The notes under the pieces are model-generated. The model was not told where the DNA came from, did not search any database, and saw only the letters and a list, made by a program, of their open reading frames with translations. Made by a program: the position numbers and the translations under genes. From positions 49,387 through 113,386 of the forward strand of contig CAZVZK010000012.1 in NCBI GenBank assembly GCA_964630925.1: a stretch of 64,000 nucleotides of DNA, in the 5' to 3' direction. This document shows, in pieces, positions 40,731-49,113 of this stretch (position 1 is its first letter; each line of letters begins with the position of its first letter). Origin of the DNA: RGDT01 sp964630925. Lineage in GTDB: Bacteria > Planctomycetota > Planctomycetia > Gemmatales > Gemmataceae.

Positions 40731-43046
40731 TCAGAACGCCGCCTGCCCCCGGCGTGGCTGTAGCCCGAAGAACGCCAGCAGCGCCACGGCGAACGCCGCC
40801 AGGGGCGCCGCGTACTGGACCCGGCTCAGCTCCCTGTCGCTCGCGCCCAGGGCGAGGTCGAACTCGGCCTGGTTGATGGCGATGACCGCGGCGAGGGCGT
40901 CGTCGAGCCGGCCGAAGGCCCGGCCCGCACCGCCGTCCCCTTCCGACAGGCACAGGCGCACGGCCTCCTCGTGCCGGCCCTTCGCCTCCAGTGCCCGGAT
41001 CGTCCGGCCGAGCGTCATGCACTCGAGGCAGGCGCGCAGCGCCGACACCGCGCCTTCGCGCTCGCCGGCGTAGGTGATGTTCCTCAGCTCCTCGGCCAGA
41101 TGCCCCTCGAACCCCTCGGGCAGCGTCCCACGCTCGGCGGCGGCCAGCAGCTCCTCGTCGCCAACCCCCGCCGGACGCCGCGCCAGCAGCGCCATCCTGT
41201 CGCGGAACGCCTTCTCGTGCGTCGCCGCATGCCGGCGGTCCAGCAGCCAACGGCTCTGATCGCCGTCGGCGTCGGCCGCGGCCGCGCGGGCCTGCCACAG
41301 GACGTGCAGGCTGTTGAAGGCGTCCCCCCTCGCCCGCTTCAGCGCCCCCTCCTGGCCGGCCAGGGCCACCACGCTCAGGACGAGCAACCCCGCCGTCGCG
41401 AGCGTGGCAGCCGCCAGGCAGACGTTGAGCCGGCGGCCCGTGCGGCGGGCCGCCAGCCACTGCACCGCCACGAGCACCCCCAGCAGGACGAGCCCCGTGG
41501 ACAGCACCCCCGCCAGGGCGTGCATCGAGCTGGTCCGCATGGCCGCGTACACCCGCTCCAGCGCCTCGCCGTTGACCCGCCCGAGGGCGTCGGCGGCGGA
41601 GAGGCAGGTGCCACGCATGATCTCGTCGGCCAGCCGGTACTGGGCCGCCGCGCCCTCCTTCTCGCCGCGCGCGTGCAGGGCCGCCGCCCTGCCCACGGCC
41701 GCCTCATACGCCCCGAGCCCGTTGAGGAGTCGCCGCAGCGGGGCGCGCTCGGCCTCGCCGTAGGTGACGTTGCCCGTCGCCGCCAGGACCCCCTCCGTCG
41801 CCTCCCGGCGGCGCGTCTCGTACTCGGCCTCCGCGCGGCCCCGCCCCGGCGCGTGGAGGAGGTGGTTGGCCGCCGTGCCGTGCATGGCGGCCAGGGCCGC
41901 CTTGATCCTCTCGGCGGCCAGGATGCTCGGCACGCTGTCCTGGCCGACGGCCCGCGTCGCCCCCAGGTGCTGCTCCACGCCCCCGCGGACGGCGAGGTAG
42001 AACACCAGCACCAGCACCCACACCAGGCCCAGGGCGATCAGCGTCGGGTTGCGGCCGCACCAGCGCAACACCTGCTCCGTCATGCCCGGCGGGCGGGCCA
42101 GGATCGGCTCGCCGTCGAGGTAGCGGCCCAGGTCGTCGGCCAGGGCGCCGGCGCTGGCGTAGCGGTTCTGGGGCCGCTTCTGCAGGCACTTCATCGCGAC
42201 GGTTTCGAGGTCGGCGGGGATGCGGGCGTTGAGCCGGCGGGCCGACACCGGCTCCGCCCCGACGACCTGTTGGATGGTGTCGAGGAGGGTCGCCGCCTTG
42301 AACGGCGGGCGCCCGGTGAGGCACTCGTACAGCACCGCCCCCAGGGCGTAGGTGTCCGCCGCCGGCCCCACCTCCTTCTTGCCCTCGGCTTGCTCGGGGG
42401 CCATGTACGACGGCGTGCCCATGATGCTGCCGGTGCGCGTCTCGCTCTGCTCGTCGAGCTTCCTGGCGAGGCCGAAGTCGGTGACCTTCGGCGAGCCGTC
42501 CGCCGTCAGGAGGATGTTGGCCGGCTTGATGTCGCGGTGGAGCACCTGCGCCTCGTGGGCCGCCTGCACAGCGAGGGCGGCCTTGCGCACCATCTCGGCG
42601 GCCTCGCGCGGGCGGAGCGGCCCGCCGGCCATCTTCTTCTCCAGGCTGCCGCCGGTACACAGCTCCAGGGCCATGAAGGGGCGGCCCTCGTGTGAGCCGA
42701 CCTCGAAGACCTGCACGATGCCGGGGTGTTGCACGCGGGCGATGGCCTCCGCCTCCGTGTGGAAGCGTTTCAGCTCGTCCGCGCCGGCGTGCCCGCCCGA
42801 CAGGATCATCTTGAGGGCGACGACGCGATTCAGCGCGAGGTCGCGGGCCTTGTAGACGACGCCCATGCCGCCGCGCCCCAGCTCCCCGAGGATCTGATAG
42901 CCCGGCGGGGCGTCGCGCTCGGGCCCCGCCTCCGCCGCGCGCGGCCCTGCTGCCGGCACGTCCGCGCCGGAGGGCAGCGTCAACGTGACGGCCTCGACGG
43001 GGAGGATGCGGGTGGCGTCCTCGGTCTTGGGGCGGTCAGGCACCAT
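40731..43046 (-). CDS. Membrane Ser/Thr kinase with extracytoplasmic helical bundles
   Basis: About 771 residues. Kinase domain near 50-310: LGELGRGGMGVVYKARD, VALKMILSGGH, HRDIKPANILL near 169, VTDFGLARKL. Then a membrane helix (LIALGLVWVLVLVFYLAV, about 333), an extracytoplasmic 150-residue segment, two closely spaced helices near 520-555, a second helical segment of about 170 residues, and a last helix near 755. Each outer segment is long-helical with 'I-K-A-A-L-A-A-M-x-x-x-A-N-H-L' type spacing, like the four-helix-bundle sensor of methyl-accepting chemotaxis proteins. Unlike the other two kinases, no sigma gene precedes it; a small membrane protein gene does. Confidence 0.84.
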   Translation of the reverse strand: MVPDRPKTEDATRILPVEAVTLTLPSGADVPAAGPRAAEAGPERDAPPGYQILGELGRGGMGVVYKARDLALNRVVALKMILSGGHAGADELKRFHTEAEAIARVQHPGIVQVFEVGSHEGRPFMALELCTGGSLEKKMAGGPLRPREAAEMVRKAALAVQAAHEAQVLHRDIKPANILLTADGSPKVTDFGLARKLDEQSETRTGSIMGTPSYMAPEQAEGKKEVGPAADTYALGAVLYECLTGRPPFKAATLLDTIQQVVGAEPVSARRLNARIPADLETVAMKCLQKRPQNRYASAGALADDLGRYLDGEPILARPPGMTEQVLRWCGRNPTLIALGLVWVLVLVFYLAVRGGVEQHLGATRAVGQDSVPSILAAERIKAALAAMHGTAANHLLHAPGRGRAEAEYETRRREATEGVLAATGNVTYGEAERAPLRRLLNGLGAYEAAVGRAAALHARGEKEGAAAQYRLADEIMRGTCLSAADALGRVNGEALERVYAAMRTSSMHALAGVLSTGLVLLGVLVAVQWLAARRTGRRLNVCLAAATLATAGLLVLSVVALAGQEGALKRARGDAFNSLHVLWQARAAAADADGDQSRWLLDRRHAATHEKAFRDRMALLARRPAGVGDEELLAAAERGTLPEGFEGHLAEELRNITYAGEREGAVSALRACLECMTLGRTIRALEAKGRHEEAVRLCLSEGDGGAGRAFGRLDDALAAVIAINQAEFDLALGASDRELSRVQYAAPLAAFAVALLAFFGLQPRRGQAAF

Positions 43047-43086
43047 GCCGGTTACTCTACTCACCCCGGACGCGGATGGTACGCGC

Positions 43087-43722
43087 TCACCCCGCGATCA
43101 GCCACGCCGCCCACAGGCACGCCCCGAACGCCAGCCGCAGGCCCGCCTGCGCCGCCATCCACCGGAACGTGTCCGGCAGCCACTGCGTGGCGGCCTCCAG
43201 CGCCGTCCGCACCTCCGCGCTCACGATGCCGCGCAGATCCACGAAGCCCAGCGACAGGACGCGCACCGCCTTGCCCAGCCCGGCGTGCAGCGCCCACTCC
43301 GCGCGCTGGAGCTGCACCTCCGCTGCCTTCTCGTCGATGTGGGCCACGTCCGCCAGGAGGTACAGATCCACCGCCAGCATCGCCGCCCCCAGCGCCAGCG
43401 TCAGCACCGCCAGGGGCCACACGGCCACCAGCCCCGAAAGCGGGAACATCCCCGCGCCCGGCCAGATGAACGTCCCCGCGAGCGAGTTGGCCGCCAGGAG
43501 CCCCAGCATGACGACCAGCGGGCGCAGGGTCCGCCAGTCGAGGAGGATGCCGCGATGCTCCAGCAGCAGGCCGGCCAGCCGCGGCCAGCGTGTCGCCAGC
43601 CGCCCGACGAGCGACCCGATGGCGGCGTACTGGCGCAGCCGCAGCCAGGTCCCCAGGACGAACAGCGCCGCCATGTAGAAGCTGAACAGGCGGATCGGCT
43701 TCACATCCAGCAACCACTCCAT
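43087..43722 (-). CDS. Hypothetical membrane protein (211 aa)
   Basis: Four or so hydrophobic segments are visible (IRLFSFYMAALFVLGTWL, PLVVMLGLLAANSLAG, LAVLTLALGAAMLAVDLYLL, and a C-terminal LAFGACLWAAWLIAG) with a central amphipathic stretch (EVQLQRAEWALHAGLG). The start follows GGAGGGG. It lies 40 bp upstream of the third kinase gene on the same strand and may be its partner or be co-regulated with it. No family recognised. Confidence 0.65.
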   Translation of the reverse strand: MEWLLDVKPIRLFSFYMAALFVLGTWLRLRQYAAIGSLVGRLATRWPRLAGLLLEHRGILLDWRTLRPLVVMLGLLAANSLAGTFIWPGAGMFPLSGLVAVWPLAVLTLALGAAMLAVDLYLLADVAHIDEKAAEVQLQRAEWALHAGLGKAVRVLSLGFVDLRGIVSAEVRTALEAATQWLPDTFRWMAAQAGLRLAFGACLWAAWLIAG

Positions 43723-43818
43723 GCCCGGCCCCTCCCTCCCGTATCCATCGGCACCGCCGCGGGCGGAACGTCACGCGGATTGGCTCGCCGTAGGGCACGC
43801 CCCCAGCGTGCTCCAGGC

Positions 43819-43839
43819 GAGCACGCAAGATGCGTGCTC
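43819..43839. repeat. Short palindrome GAGCACGCA-AGA-TGCGTGCTC
   Basis: A perfect 9-bp stem with a three-base loop, in the 199-bp gap between divergent genes. It lacks a T-run, so an intrinsic terminator is unlikely. Part of the same gap (43790-43815) holds a weaker related motif (GGGCACGCCCCCAGCGTGC). It may be a small dispersed repeat. Confidence 0.6.
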
Positions 43840-43921
43840 TACGACAACAGCCCAGCCGCCCGCGATTGACCCTCCCCCGTCCTCCGCCTAGCTTGAACGC
43901 ACACCCGCGAGACCTCTCCCC

Positions 43922-44995
43922 ATGTGCCGTGACACCCTCCTCGCCCTCGCCGCCTGCTCCCTCCTGCTCTCCGGCTGCGGCCCCGGCACCCCCAAGGCCA
44001 CGCCGAAGTACACCATCGCCCTCATCCCGAAGGGCCTGACCCACCAGCACTGGGAGTCGATCCACCGGGGCGGCCTCCGCGCCGCCGCCGACTTCGCGGA
44101 GGCCGGCATCCCGGTGGAGGTCCTGTGGGAGGGCTCCAACACCGAGGACGACGGGCGCACCCAGATCGGCATCGTCAACCAGATGGCGGGCCGCGGCGTC
44201 AGCGCCCTCGTCCTCGCCCCCCAGCACTCCAAGGCCCTCATCCCCTGCGTCCGCGAGGCCGTCGGGCAGAAGATCCCGGCCGTCCTCATCGACTCCGGGC
44301 TCGACGCCGAGGAGCTGTACGTCAAGTACGTGGCGACCGACAACAGGAACGGCGGACGCATGGCCGCCCGCCACCTCCTGAAGACCCTGGCCGACGCGGG
44401 GAAGAAGGCCCCGCGCCTCATCCTGCTCCGCTACCAGGCGGCCAGCGAGAGCACCGAGCAGCGCGAGGCGGGCTTCCTCGAAGTCGTCAACGCGGAGATC
44501 GCCAGGCGGAAGAAGGCCGGCGAGCCGGCCATCACCATCGTCTCCGACTCCGAACACTCCGGCCCGACCGTCGAGTCGGCCATGAAGGTGGCCGCCCCCC
44601 TCATCGAACGCTTCAAGGGCGAGGCCGACGCCATCTTCGCCGTCAACGAGTCGGCGACCACCGGCGTCCTCACCGTCCTGCGCAACGAGGGCCTGCTGGG
44701 CAAGATGACCGTCATGGGGTTCGACCAGTCGAAGCCGCTGCTCCAGGCCCTGCGCGACGGCACCCTGTGCGGCACCGTCGCGCAGGACCCCTACCGGATG
44801 GGCTACCTCGGCGTCCACGCCGCCGTCCGCCACCTCGAAGGCGACGACGTGTCCGGCGCCGACAAGAACCTCCCCACCGGCGAGTACCTCATCACCAGGG
44901 ATAACGTCGACACCGACGAGACGCGCTCGCGTATCGAGGAGGCGGCCCAGGCCAAACGCAAGATCGAGGCCCCCAAGTACCCCCGGCGGAAGTGA
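43922..44995 (+). CDS. Sugar ABC importer substrate-binding lipoprotein (RbsB-like)
   Basis: A 357-residue periplasmic binding protein. Lipobox LLLSGC at residues 15-20 marks a lipid anchor. The body is the type I fold: YTIALIPKGLTHQHWESIHRG, VSALVLAPQHSKALIPCV, and a C-terminal FAVNESATTGVLTVLRNEG then MGFDQSKPLLQALRDG. It should bind a monosaccharide such as ribose or a similar ring sugar. Its stop overlaps the ATPase start (TGATG), making the first gene of a three-gene operon. Confidence 0.9.
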   Translation: MCRDTLLALAACSLLLSGCGPGTPKATPKYTIALIPKGLTHQHWESIHRGGLRAAADFAEAGIPVEVLWEGSNTEDDGRTQIGIVNQMAGRGVSALVLAPQHSKALIPCVREAVGQKIPAVLIDSGLDAEELYVKYVATDNRNGGRMAARHLLKTLADAGKKAPRLILLRYQAASESTEQREAGFLEVVNAEIARRKKAGEPAITIVSDSEHSGPTVESAMKVAAPLIERFKGEADAIFAVNESATTGVLTVLRNEGLLGKMTVMGFDQSKPLLQALRDGTLCGTVAQDPYRMGYLGVHAAVRHLEGDDVSGADKNLPTGEYLITRDNVDTDETRSRIEEAAQAKRKIEAPKYPRRK

Positions 44996-46530
44996 TGGAT
45001 CGGCTCGCCATGCGCGGCGTGTCGCGCCGCTTCGGACCCACCGTCGCCCTCGGCGGCGTGGACCTCGCCCTCCGCGCCGGCGAGGTCCACGCCCTGATCG
45101 GCGAGAACGGCGCGGGCAAGTCCACCCTCATGAAGATCCTCGCCGGCGCCGACCACCCCGACGCCGGGACGATGACGCTCGACGGCAGCCCCTACGCCCC
45201 CTCCGGCCCGTCCGACGCCCGCCGCCGGGGCGTGGCGATGGTGCATCAGGAGCTGACCCTCGCCCCGGACCTCACCGTCGCCGAGAACGTCCTCCTCGGG
45301 GCCGAGCCCGCCCGGTTCGGCTTCTTGAACCTCAGCGCCGGCCGCCTACGCGTCCGCCGCGCCCTCGACGAGCTGGGCCAGGCCGGCATCGACCCCGACG
45401 CCCCCGTCTCCGCCCTCGGCCCCGGCACGCGGCAGGTCGTGGAGATCGCCCGTGCACTTGTCTTGCGGGGGGGGCCTTCGGCCTCATCCCCCCGTACCCC
45501 CCCGATCGACCTGCGCGTCCTCGTCCTGGATGAGCCGACCAGCTCCCTGGCCCACGAGGACGTGTCGCGCCTGTTCGCCCTCGTCCGCCGGCTGCGTGAC
45601 AGGGGCGTCTCCGTCGTCTACATCTCGCACCACCTGGAGGAGGTGCAGGAGCTGGCGGACCGCTGGACGGTCCTGCGCGACGGGGCCGTCGTCGCCGCCG
45701 GGACGGGGGCCGATTTCGACATCGGCCGCGTCCTGGAGGCGATGGCCGGCCGCCCCGTCGGCGAGGCGTTCCCGCGCGTCCCCCACTCCCCCGGCCCACC
45801 CGTCCTCGACATCTCCCACCTCGCGGGGAGGCGTCTGCCGCACGACGCCAGCCTGACGCTGCACCGCGGCGAGATCCTCGGCATCGCCGGCCTCATCGGC
45901 GCGGGCCGCACCGAGATGCTGCGTGCCATCTACGGCCTCGACCCCGTCCGCTCCGGCACCATCAGGCTGCTCGCGTACCACGGGCCGGCTTCGCCGGCGG
46001 CGCGCATCGCCCAGGGGGTGGGCCTGCTGAGCGAGGACCGCAAGGGCGAGGGCCTCTCTCTCAGCGAGAGCATCGAGGACAACCTGACGGCCTCGCGTCC
46101 GCCGAGCTGGTGGGGCTGGCTCGATCTGTCGGCGATCCGTCGGGCCGCGGCGCACTGGGTGGAGCGCCTGCGCGTGCGCTGCTCCGGCCCGGGGCAGGCG
46201 GTCGGCCAGCTCTCCGGCGGCAACCAGCAGAAGGTCGCCCTGGCGCGGCTGCTGCACCAGCGCGCCGACGTGCTGCTCCTCGACGAGCCGACACGCGGCA
46301 TCGACGCGGCGAGCAAGGCGGAGATCTACCGGCTGATCGGCGAGATGGCCGCCGAGGGCAAGGCGGTCCTGTTCGTATCGAGCTACCTGCCGGAGCTGCT
46401 CGGCGTCTGTGACAGGCTCGCGGTGATGGCGCGCGGCGTGCTGGGGCCGGCCCGCCCCGTGGGCGAATGGCGTGCCGAGGACGTGATGGCCGAGGCCACG
46501 GGGGCGCGTCATGCTCAAGCGGCTCCGTGA
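44995..46530 (+). CDS. Sugar ABC importer ATPase (RbsA/MglA-like, two ATPase domains)
   Basis: About 511 residues from ATG 44995. First ATPase half: Walker A GENGAGKST near residue 37, then VLDEPTSSLAHEDVSRL. Second half: GLIGAGRTEM in place of a full Walker A, LSGGNQQKVALARLL signature and LLDEPTRGIDAASK. A degenerate second Walker A is normal in RbsA/MglA. A central low-complexity Gly/Ser/Pro stretch at nucleotides 45466-45500 adds a loop. It powers the importer with the neighbouring permease. Confidence 0.92.
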   Translation: MDRLAMRGVSRRFGPTVALGGVDLALRAGEVHALIGENGAGKSTLMKILAGADHPDAGTMTLDGSPYAPSGPSDARRRGVAMVHQELTLAPDLTVAENVLLGAEPARFGFLNLSAGRLRVRRALDELGQAGIDPDAPVSALGPGTRQVVEIARALVLRGGPSASSPRTPPIDLRVLVLDEPTSSLAHEDVSRLFALVRRLRDRGVSVVYISHHLEEVQELADRWTVLRDGAVVAAGTGADFDIGRVLEAMAGRPVGEAFPRVPHSPGPPVLDISHLAGRRLPHDASLTLHRGEILGIAGLIGAGRTEMLRAIYGLDPVRSGTIRLLAYHGPASPAARIAQGVGLLSEDRKGEGLSLSESIEDNLTASRPPSWWGWLDLSAIRRAAAHWVERLRVRCSGPGQAVGQLSGGNQQKVALARLLHQRADVLLLDEPTRGIDAASKAEIYRLIGEMAAEGKAVLFVSSYLPELLGVCDRLAVMARGVLGPARPVGEWRAEDVMAEATGARHAQAAP

Positions 46531-47485
46531 CTGGCGGCCCTCCGGCCCGCTCGTCGGCTTCGTCGCCCTGCTGGCCGTCTTCCTGCTGCTGCTGGCGTGG
46601 CAAGGGAGGCTCGACAAGTTCATCGCGCCGAGCAACCTCAAGTCGCTGCTGCACCAGAACAGCATCCCCGCCGTGGCCGCCCTCGGCATGCTGGTCGTCA
46701 TCCTCTCCGGGGGCATCGACCTGTCCATCGGATCCGTCGCCGCCCTCGTCTCCGTCGTCACGATCCAGGTGTACCGCAGGACGCTGTCCGCCCCGGAGTG
46801 CGTCGCCGCCGGCCTGCTCACCGGGGCCGCCTGCGGCCTCGTCAACGGCCTGATGATCACCCGCCTGCGTGTCGCGCCGTTCATCGCCACGCTGGGCATG
46901 CTGTCCATCGCGCGCGGGCTGGCCATCTCGCTCTCCAACCGCACCCGCGTCCCGTTCGACGGCGAGACCCCCACCTGGGTGACCTGGCTCGCGGCCGTCA
47001 ACCACCCCCACCTCTACTTCGCCGCCGGCGTCTGGTCCGTGGTGATCCTCGCCGTGGCCATGCTCATCCTCCTGCGCCTCACCGTCTTCGGACGGCACTG
47101 CCGGGCCATCGGCTCCAGCGAGCCGGCGGCCCGGCTGTGCGGCGTGAACGTCGAGCGCCAGAAGCTGGGCGTCTACACGCTGGCCGGGCTGTTCGCGGGA
47201 TGGGCCGGCGTCCTGCTGTTCGCCATCGGCAACGGCGGCGACCCCAACGGCGGCAACGGCCTGGAGCTGGAGGCGATCGCCGCGGTCGTCATCGGCGGCG
47301 CCAGCCTGTCCGGCGGACAGGGCACCGTGAGCGGCACGCTGCTGGGGGCGTTGACGCTGGGCGTGGTGGCCAACGGGCTGGTCTTCTTCGGCGTGCCGGT
47401 GGAGGCGAAGTACATCCTGGTGGGCAGCATCATCGTCCTGAACACCGCCCTGAGCAACTGGCAGGCCGAGCGGGCCAAGGGGTGA
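46511..47485 (+). CDS. Sugar ABC importer permease (RbsC-like)
   Basis: A 324-residue inner-membrane permease with about eight to ten hydrophobic segments. Visible family motifs: VVILSGGIDLSIGSVAAL (about 65-82), the N-terminal permease loop, and MTRLRVAPFIATLGMLSIARGLA; near the end GGASLSGGQGTVSGTLLGAL is the standard cytoplasmic EAA-like loop of the ribose group. The start lies 20 bp inside the ATPase gene. With the binding protein and ATPase it makes a complete ribose-type importer; no kinase or isomerase is attached. Confidence 0.92.
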   Translation: MLKRLRDWRPSGPLVGFVALLAVFLLLLAWQGRLDKFIAPSNLKSLLHQNSIPAVAALGMLVVILSGGIDLSIGSVAALVSVVTIQVYRRTLSAPECVAAGLLTGAACGLVNGLMITRLRVAPFIATLGMLSIARGLAISLSNRTRVPFDGETPTWVTWLAAVNHPHLYFAAGVWSVVILAVAMLILLRLTVFGRHCRAIGSSEPAARLCGVNVERQKLGVYTLAGLFAGWAGVLLFAIGNGGDPNGGNGLELEAIAAVVIGGASLSGGQGTVSGTLLGALTLGVVANGLVFFGVPVEAKYILVGSIIVLNTALSNWQAERAKG

Positions 47486-47611
47486 ATCGTCCCAGCCAAC
47501 TTCGTACCGTAGGCTCGAGCCCGGCGTCGCCCCTTCGTGGCTACAATCCGGCTGTCTTCCCGGCTACATTCGGTGAGCGTGAGCTTCCTCCTCAGAGGCC
47601 TGCATGTCGTG

Positions 47612-48379
47612 GTGACGCTCCAGAAGCCGCCCATCGTCGAGATGTGGATCGAGTTCACCTTCGAGCCGTGGCCGAAGAGTAGCCCCGGCACGGCCGTCGT
47701 CTTCCTCCAGCGCCACGCGGGCGAGTACCCCGAGCTGGAGCTCACGCAGGAGGGCTGGCTGGAGTTCCGGGAGGTCCCATCCAGGAAGCTCCCCGAGGTG
47801 GTCAGCAAGACCGTCGCGATCAAGCACATCAGGGCACGCACCACCGACGGCTCGCGCTGGCTCCAGCTGACGCCGACGCAGCTCGTCTGCAACTTCCTGA
47901 AACTCGGCGATTCCTACCCGGGCTTCGCCGCGCTCAGCGCCGAGGCCGTGGCCAAGCTCGCCAGTTACGTCGAGGCGTGTCGCCCGACGAAGCTCCTCGG
48001 GGCCGCGATCCACTACGTGGACGTGATTGATGTGCCCGTCCCGGAGGCCGGTGAGATCCTCCTGCGGGACTACTTCACCCTCGGCATCGACCTGCCGGAT
48101 GTGTTCGGTCTGCAAGGCGATTACCTGCTCAAGACGGCGGCCTCCCCCCGCGACGGGACCGGCCCCCTGGAGATCCAGCTGCTGCACGACATCCAGGCCG
48201 CGCGGAAGGAGGCGCTGCGGTTCCGCATGGATTGGCACAAGTCCTGCCCGTACAATAAGGATGTACAGCCCGGGGCCATCCTGGCACTGCTCCAGGCGGC
48301 GCATGCATCCGTCATGGGCTGCTTCCGCGCGGCGTTCACCGAGCGTGCCTGGCAGTTGTTCTCCCCGAACGAGGCGTGA
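47612..48379 (+). CDS. TIGR04255-like protein, first gene of a three-gene cassette
   Basis: About 255 residues with the plan of the TIGR04255 family: start KPPIVEMWIEFTF, a middle strand block with SRWLQLTPTQLVCNFLKLGDSYPGF, then an Arg/Tyr-rich part (AAIHYVDVIDVPVPEA, LLRDYFTLGI), and a helical end. TIGR04255 is an uncharacterised, patchily distributed family. Start choice is uncertain: ATG 47537 and several GTGs are possible; GTG 47612 puts KPPIVE near the N-terminus, as in relatives. It overlaps the next gene (GTGA or two bases apart). GC content is somewhat lower than the sugar operon before it. Confidence 0.65.
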   Translation: MTLQKPPIVEMWIEFTFEPWPKSSPGTAVVFLQRHAGEYPELELTQEGWLEFREVPSRKLPEVVSKTVAIKHIRARTTDGSRWLQLTPTQLVCNFLKLGDSYPGFAALSAEAVAKLASYVEACRPTKLLGAAIHYVDVIDVPVPEAGEILLRDYFTLGIDLPDVFGLQGDYLLKTAASPRDGTGPLEIQLLHDIQAARKEALRFRMDWHKSCPYNKDVQPGAILALLQAAHASVMGCFRAAFTERAWQLFSPNEA

Positions 48380-48381
48380 TC

Positions 48382-49095
48382 ATGCCGTTCGCCTACGCCG
48401 ACCTGCCCTCGCCCGTCAGCCGCCCCGCCGTCATCCTGTTCGGCCGATACAACGGCGTGCCGTATCGCGAGGCCGTCGCCCGTCCCTTCGCCGTCACCCG
48501 GGTCGCCATGCGGGCCATCCATTTCGGGCAGACCGTCTACCCCCTCCGCCTACCGGCGGAGGGCGCGTACGCGCCGACGCCTGCGGGCGGAGAATTCCTC
48601 GTCGAGGGCTTCCATCGGCTCATCGTGGGGACGGGCCGCACGCCGGACGAGGCACAACGCGACTGGCGCACCCGCTTCCACGCGGCCTTTCAGGCCCTCT
48701 TCGTCAAGCACAAGTTTGAGATGTGCGATGCGGAACGCAGCCTGTGGTCTGTGATCGAGGCCGCCATCGACCTGGACGCCTACCGGGCCGGGAGGCCCGT
48801 CGTCGTCCTCCAGCAAGGGAAGGTGAAACGCGCCCGTCCGTATCCCGACCTCATCGAATGGGAGGACGGCACGACGGAGCGCGTCCGCCTGGACCGCATG
48901 CCGGCCGAGTTCGTCACCTTCAAGGCCGGCCAACGGTTCGAGGCGATGGCCCACCGGAGCCCCGCCTCCCATAAGCTGTTGAAGGTGGACTACGTCAAGA
49001 GGCTCGCCGCCCACCCTCTTGATGAGGGGGAGGCACGCGCGATCTGGGATGCCGCGTCCAGCTCGGCAGGACTGCCGGACACCGACTGGAGCTGA
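48382..49095 (+). CDS. Hypothetical protein, second gene of the cassette
   Basis: About 237 residues with no family I recognise. It reads as a folded alpha/beta protein: start MPFAYADLPSPVSRPAVILF, a middle LIVGTGRTPDEAQRDWRTRFHAAFQALFV, then VVVLQQGKVKRARPYPDLIEWEDG and DYVKRLAAHPLDEGEARAIW. GTG 48376 would overlap the upstream stop (GTGA); ATG 48382 is used here. It sits between the TIGR04255-like gene and the metallo-hydrolase gene, with only 18 bp to the latter, so it is very probably part of the same transcript. Confidence 0.65.
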   Translation: MPFAYADLPSPVSRPAVILFGRYNGVPYREAVARPFAVTRVAMRAIHFGQTVYPLRLPAEGAYAPTPAGGEFLVEGFHRLIVGTGRTPDEAQRDWRTRFHAAFQALFVKHKFEMCDAERSLWSVIEAAIDLDAYRAGRPVVVLQQGKVKRARPYPDLIEWEDGTTERVRLDRMPAEFVTFKAGQRFEAMAHRSPASHKLLKVDYVKRLAAHPLDEGEARAIWDAASSSAGLPDTDWS

Positions 49096-49113
49096 CCGGA
49101 CGGAGGCTCGTGG

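Noticed and set aside
43061..44833. 590-codon minus-strand frame
   Set aside because: Covers the sugar-binding lipoprotein gene in antisense and has no domain; the lipoprotein has a lipobox and family motifs.
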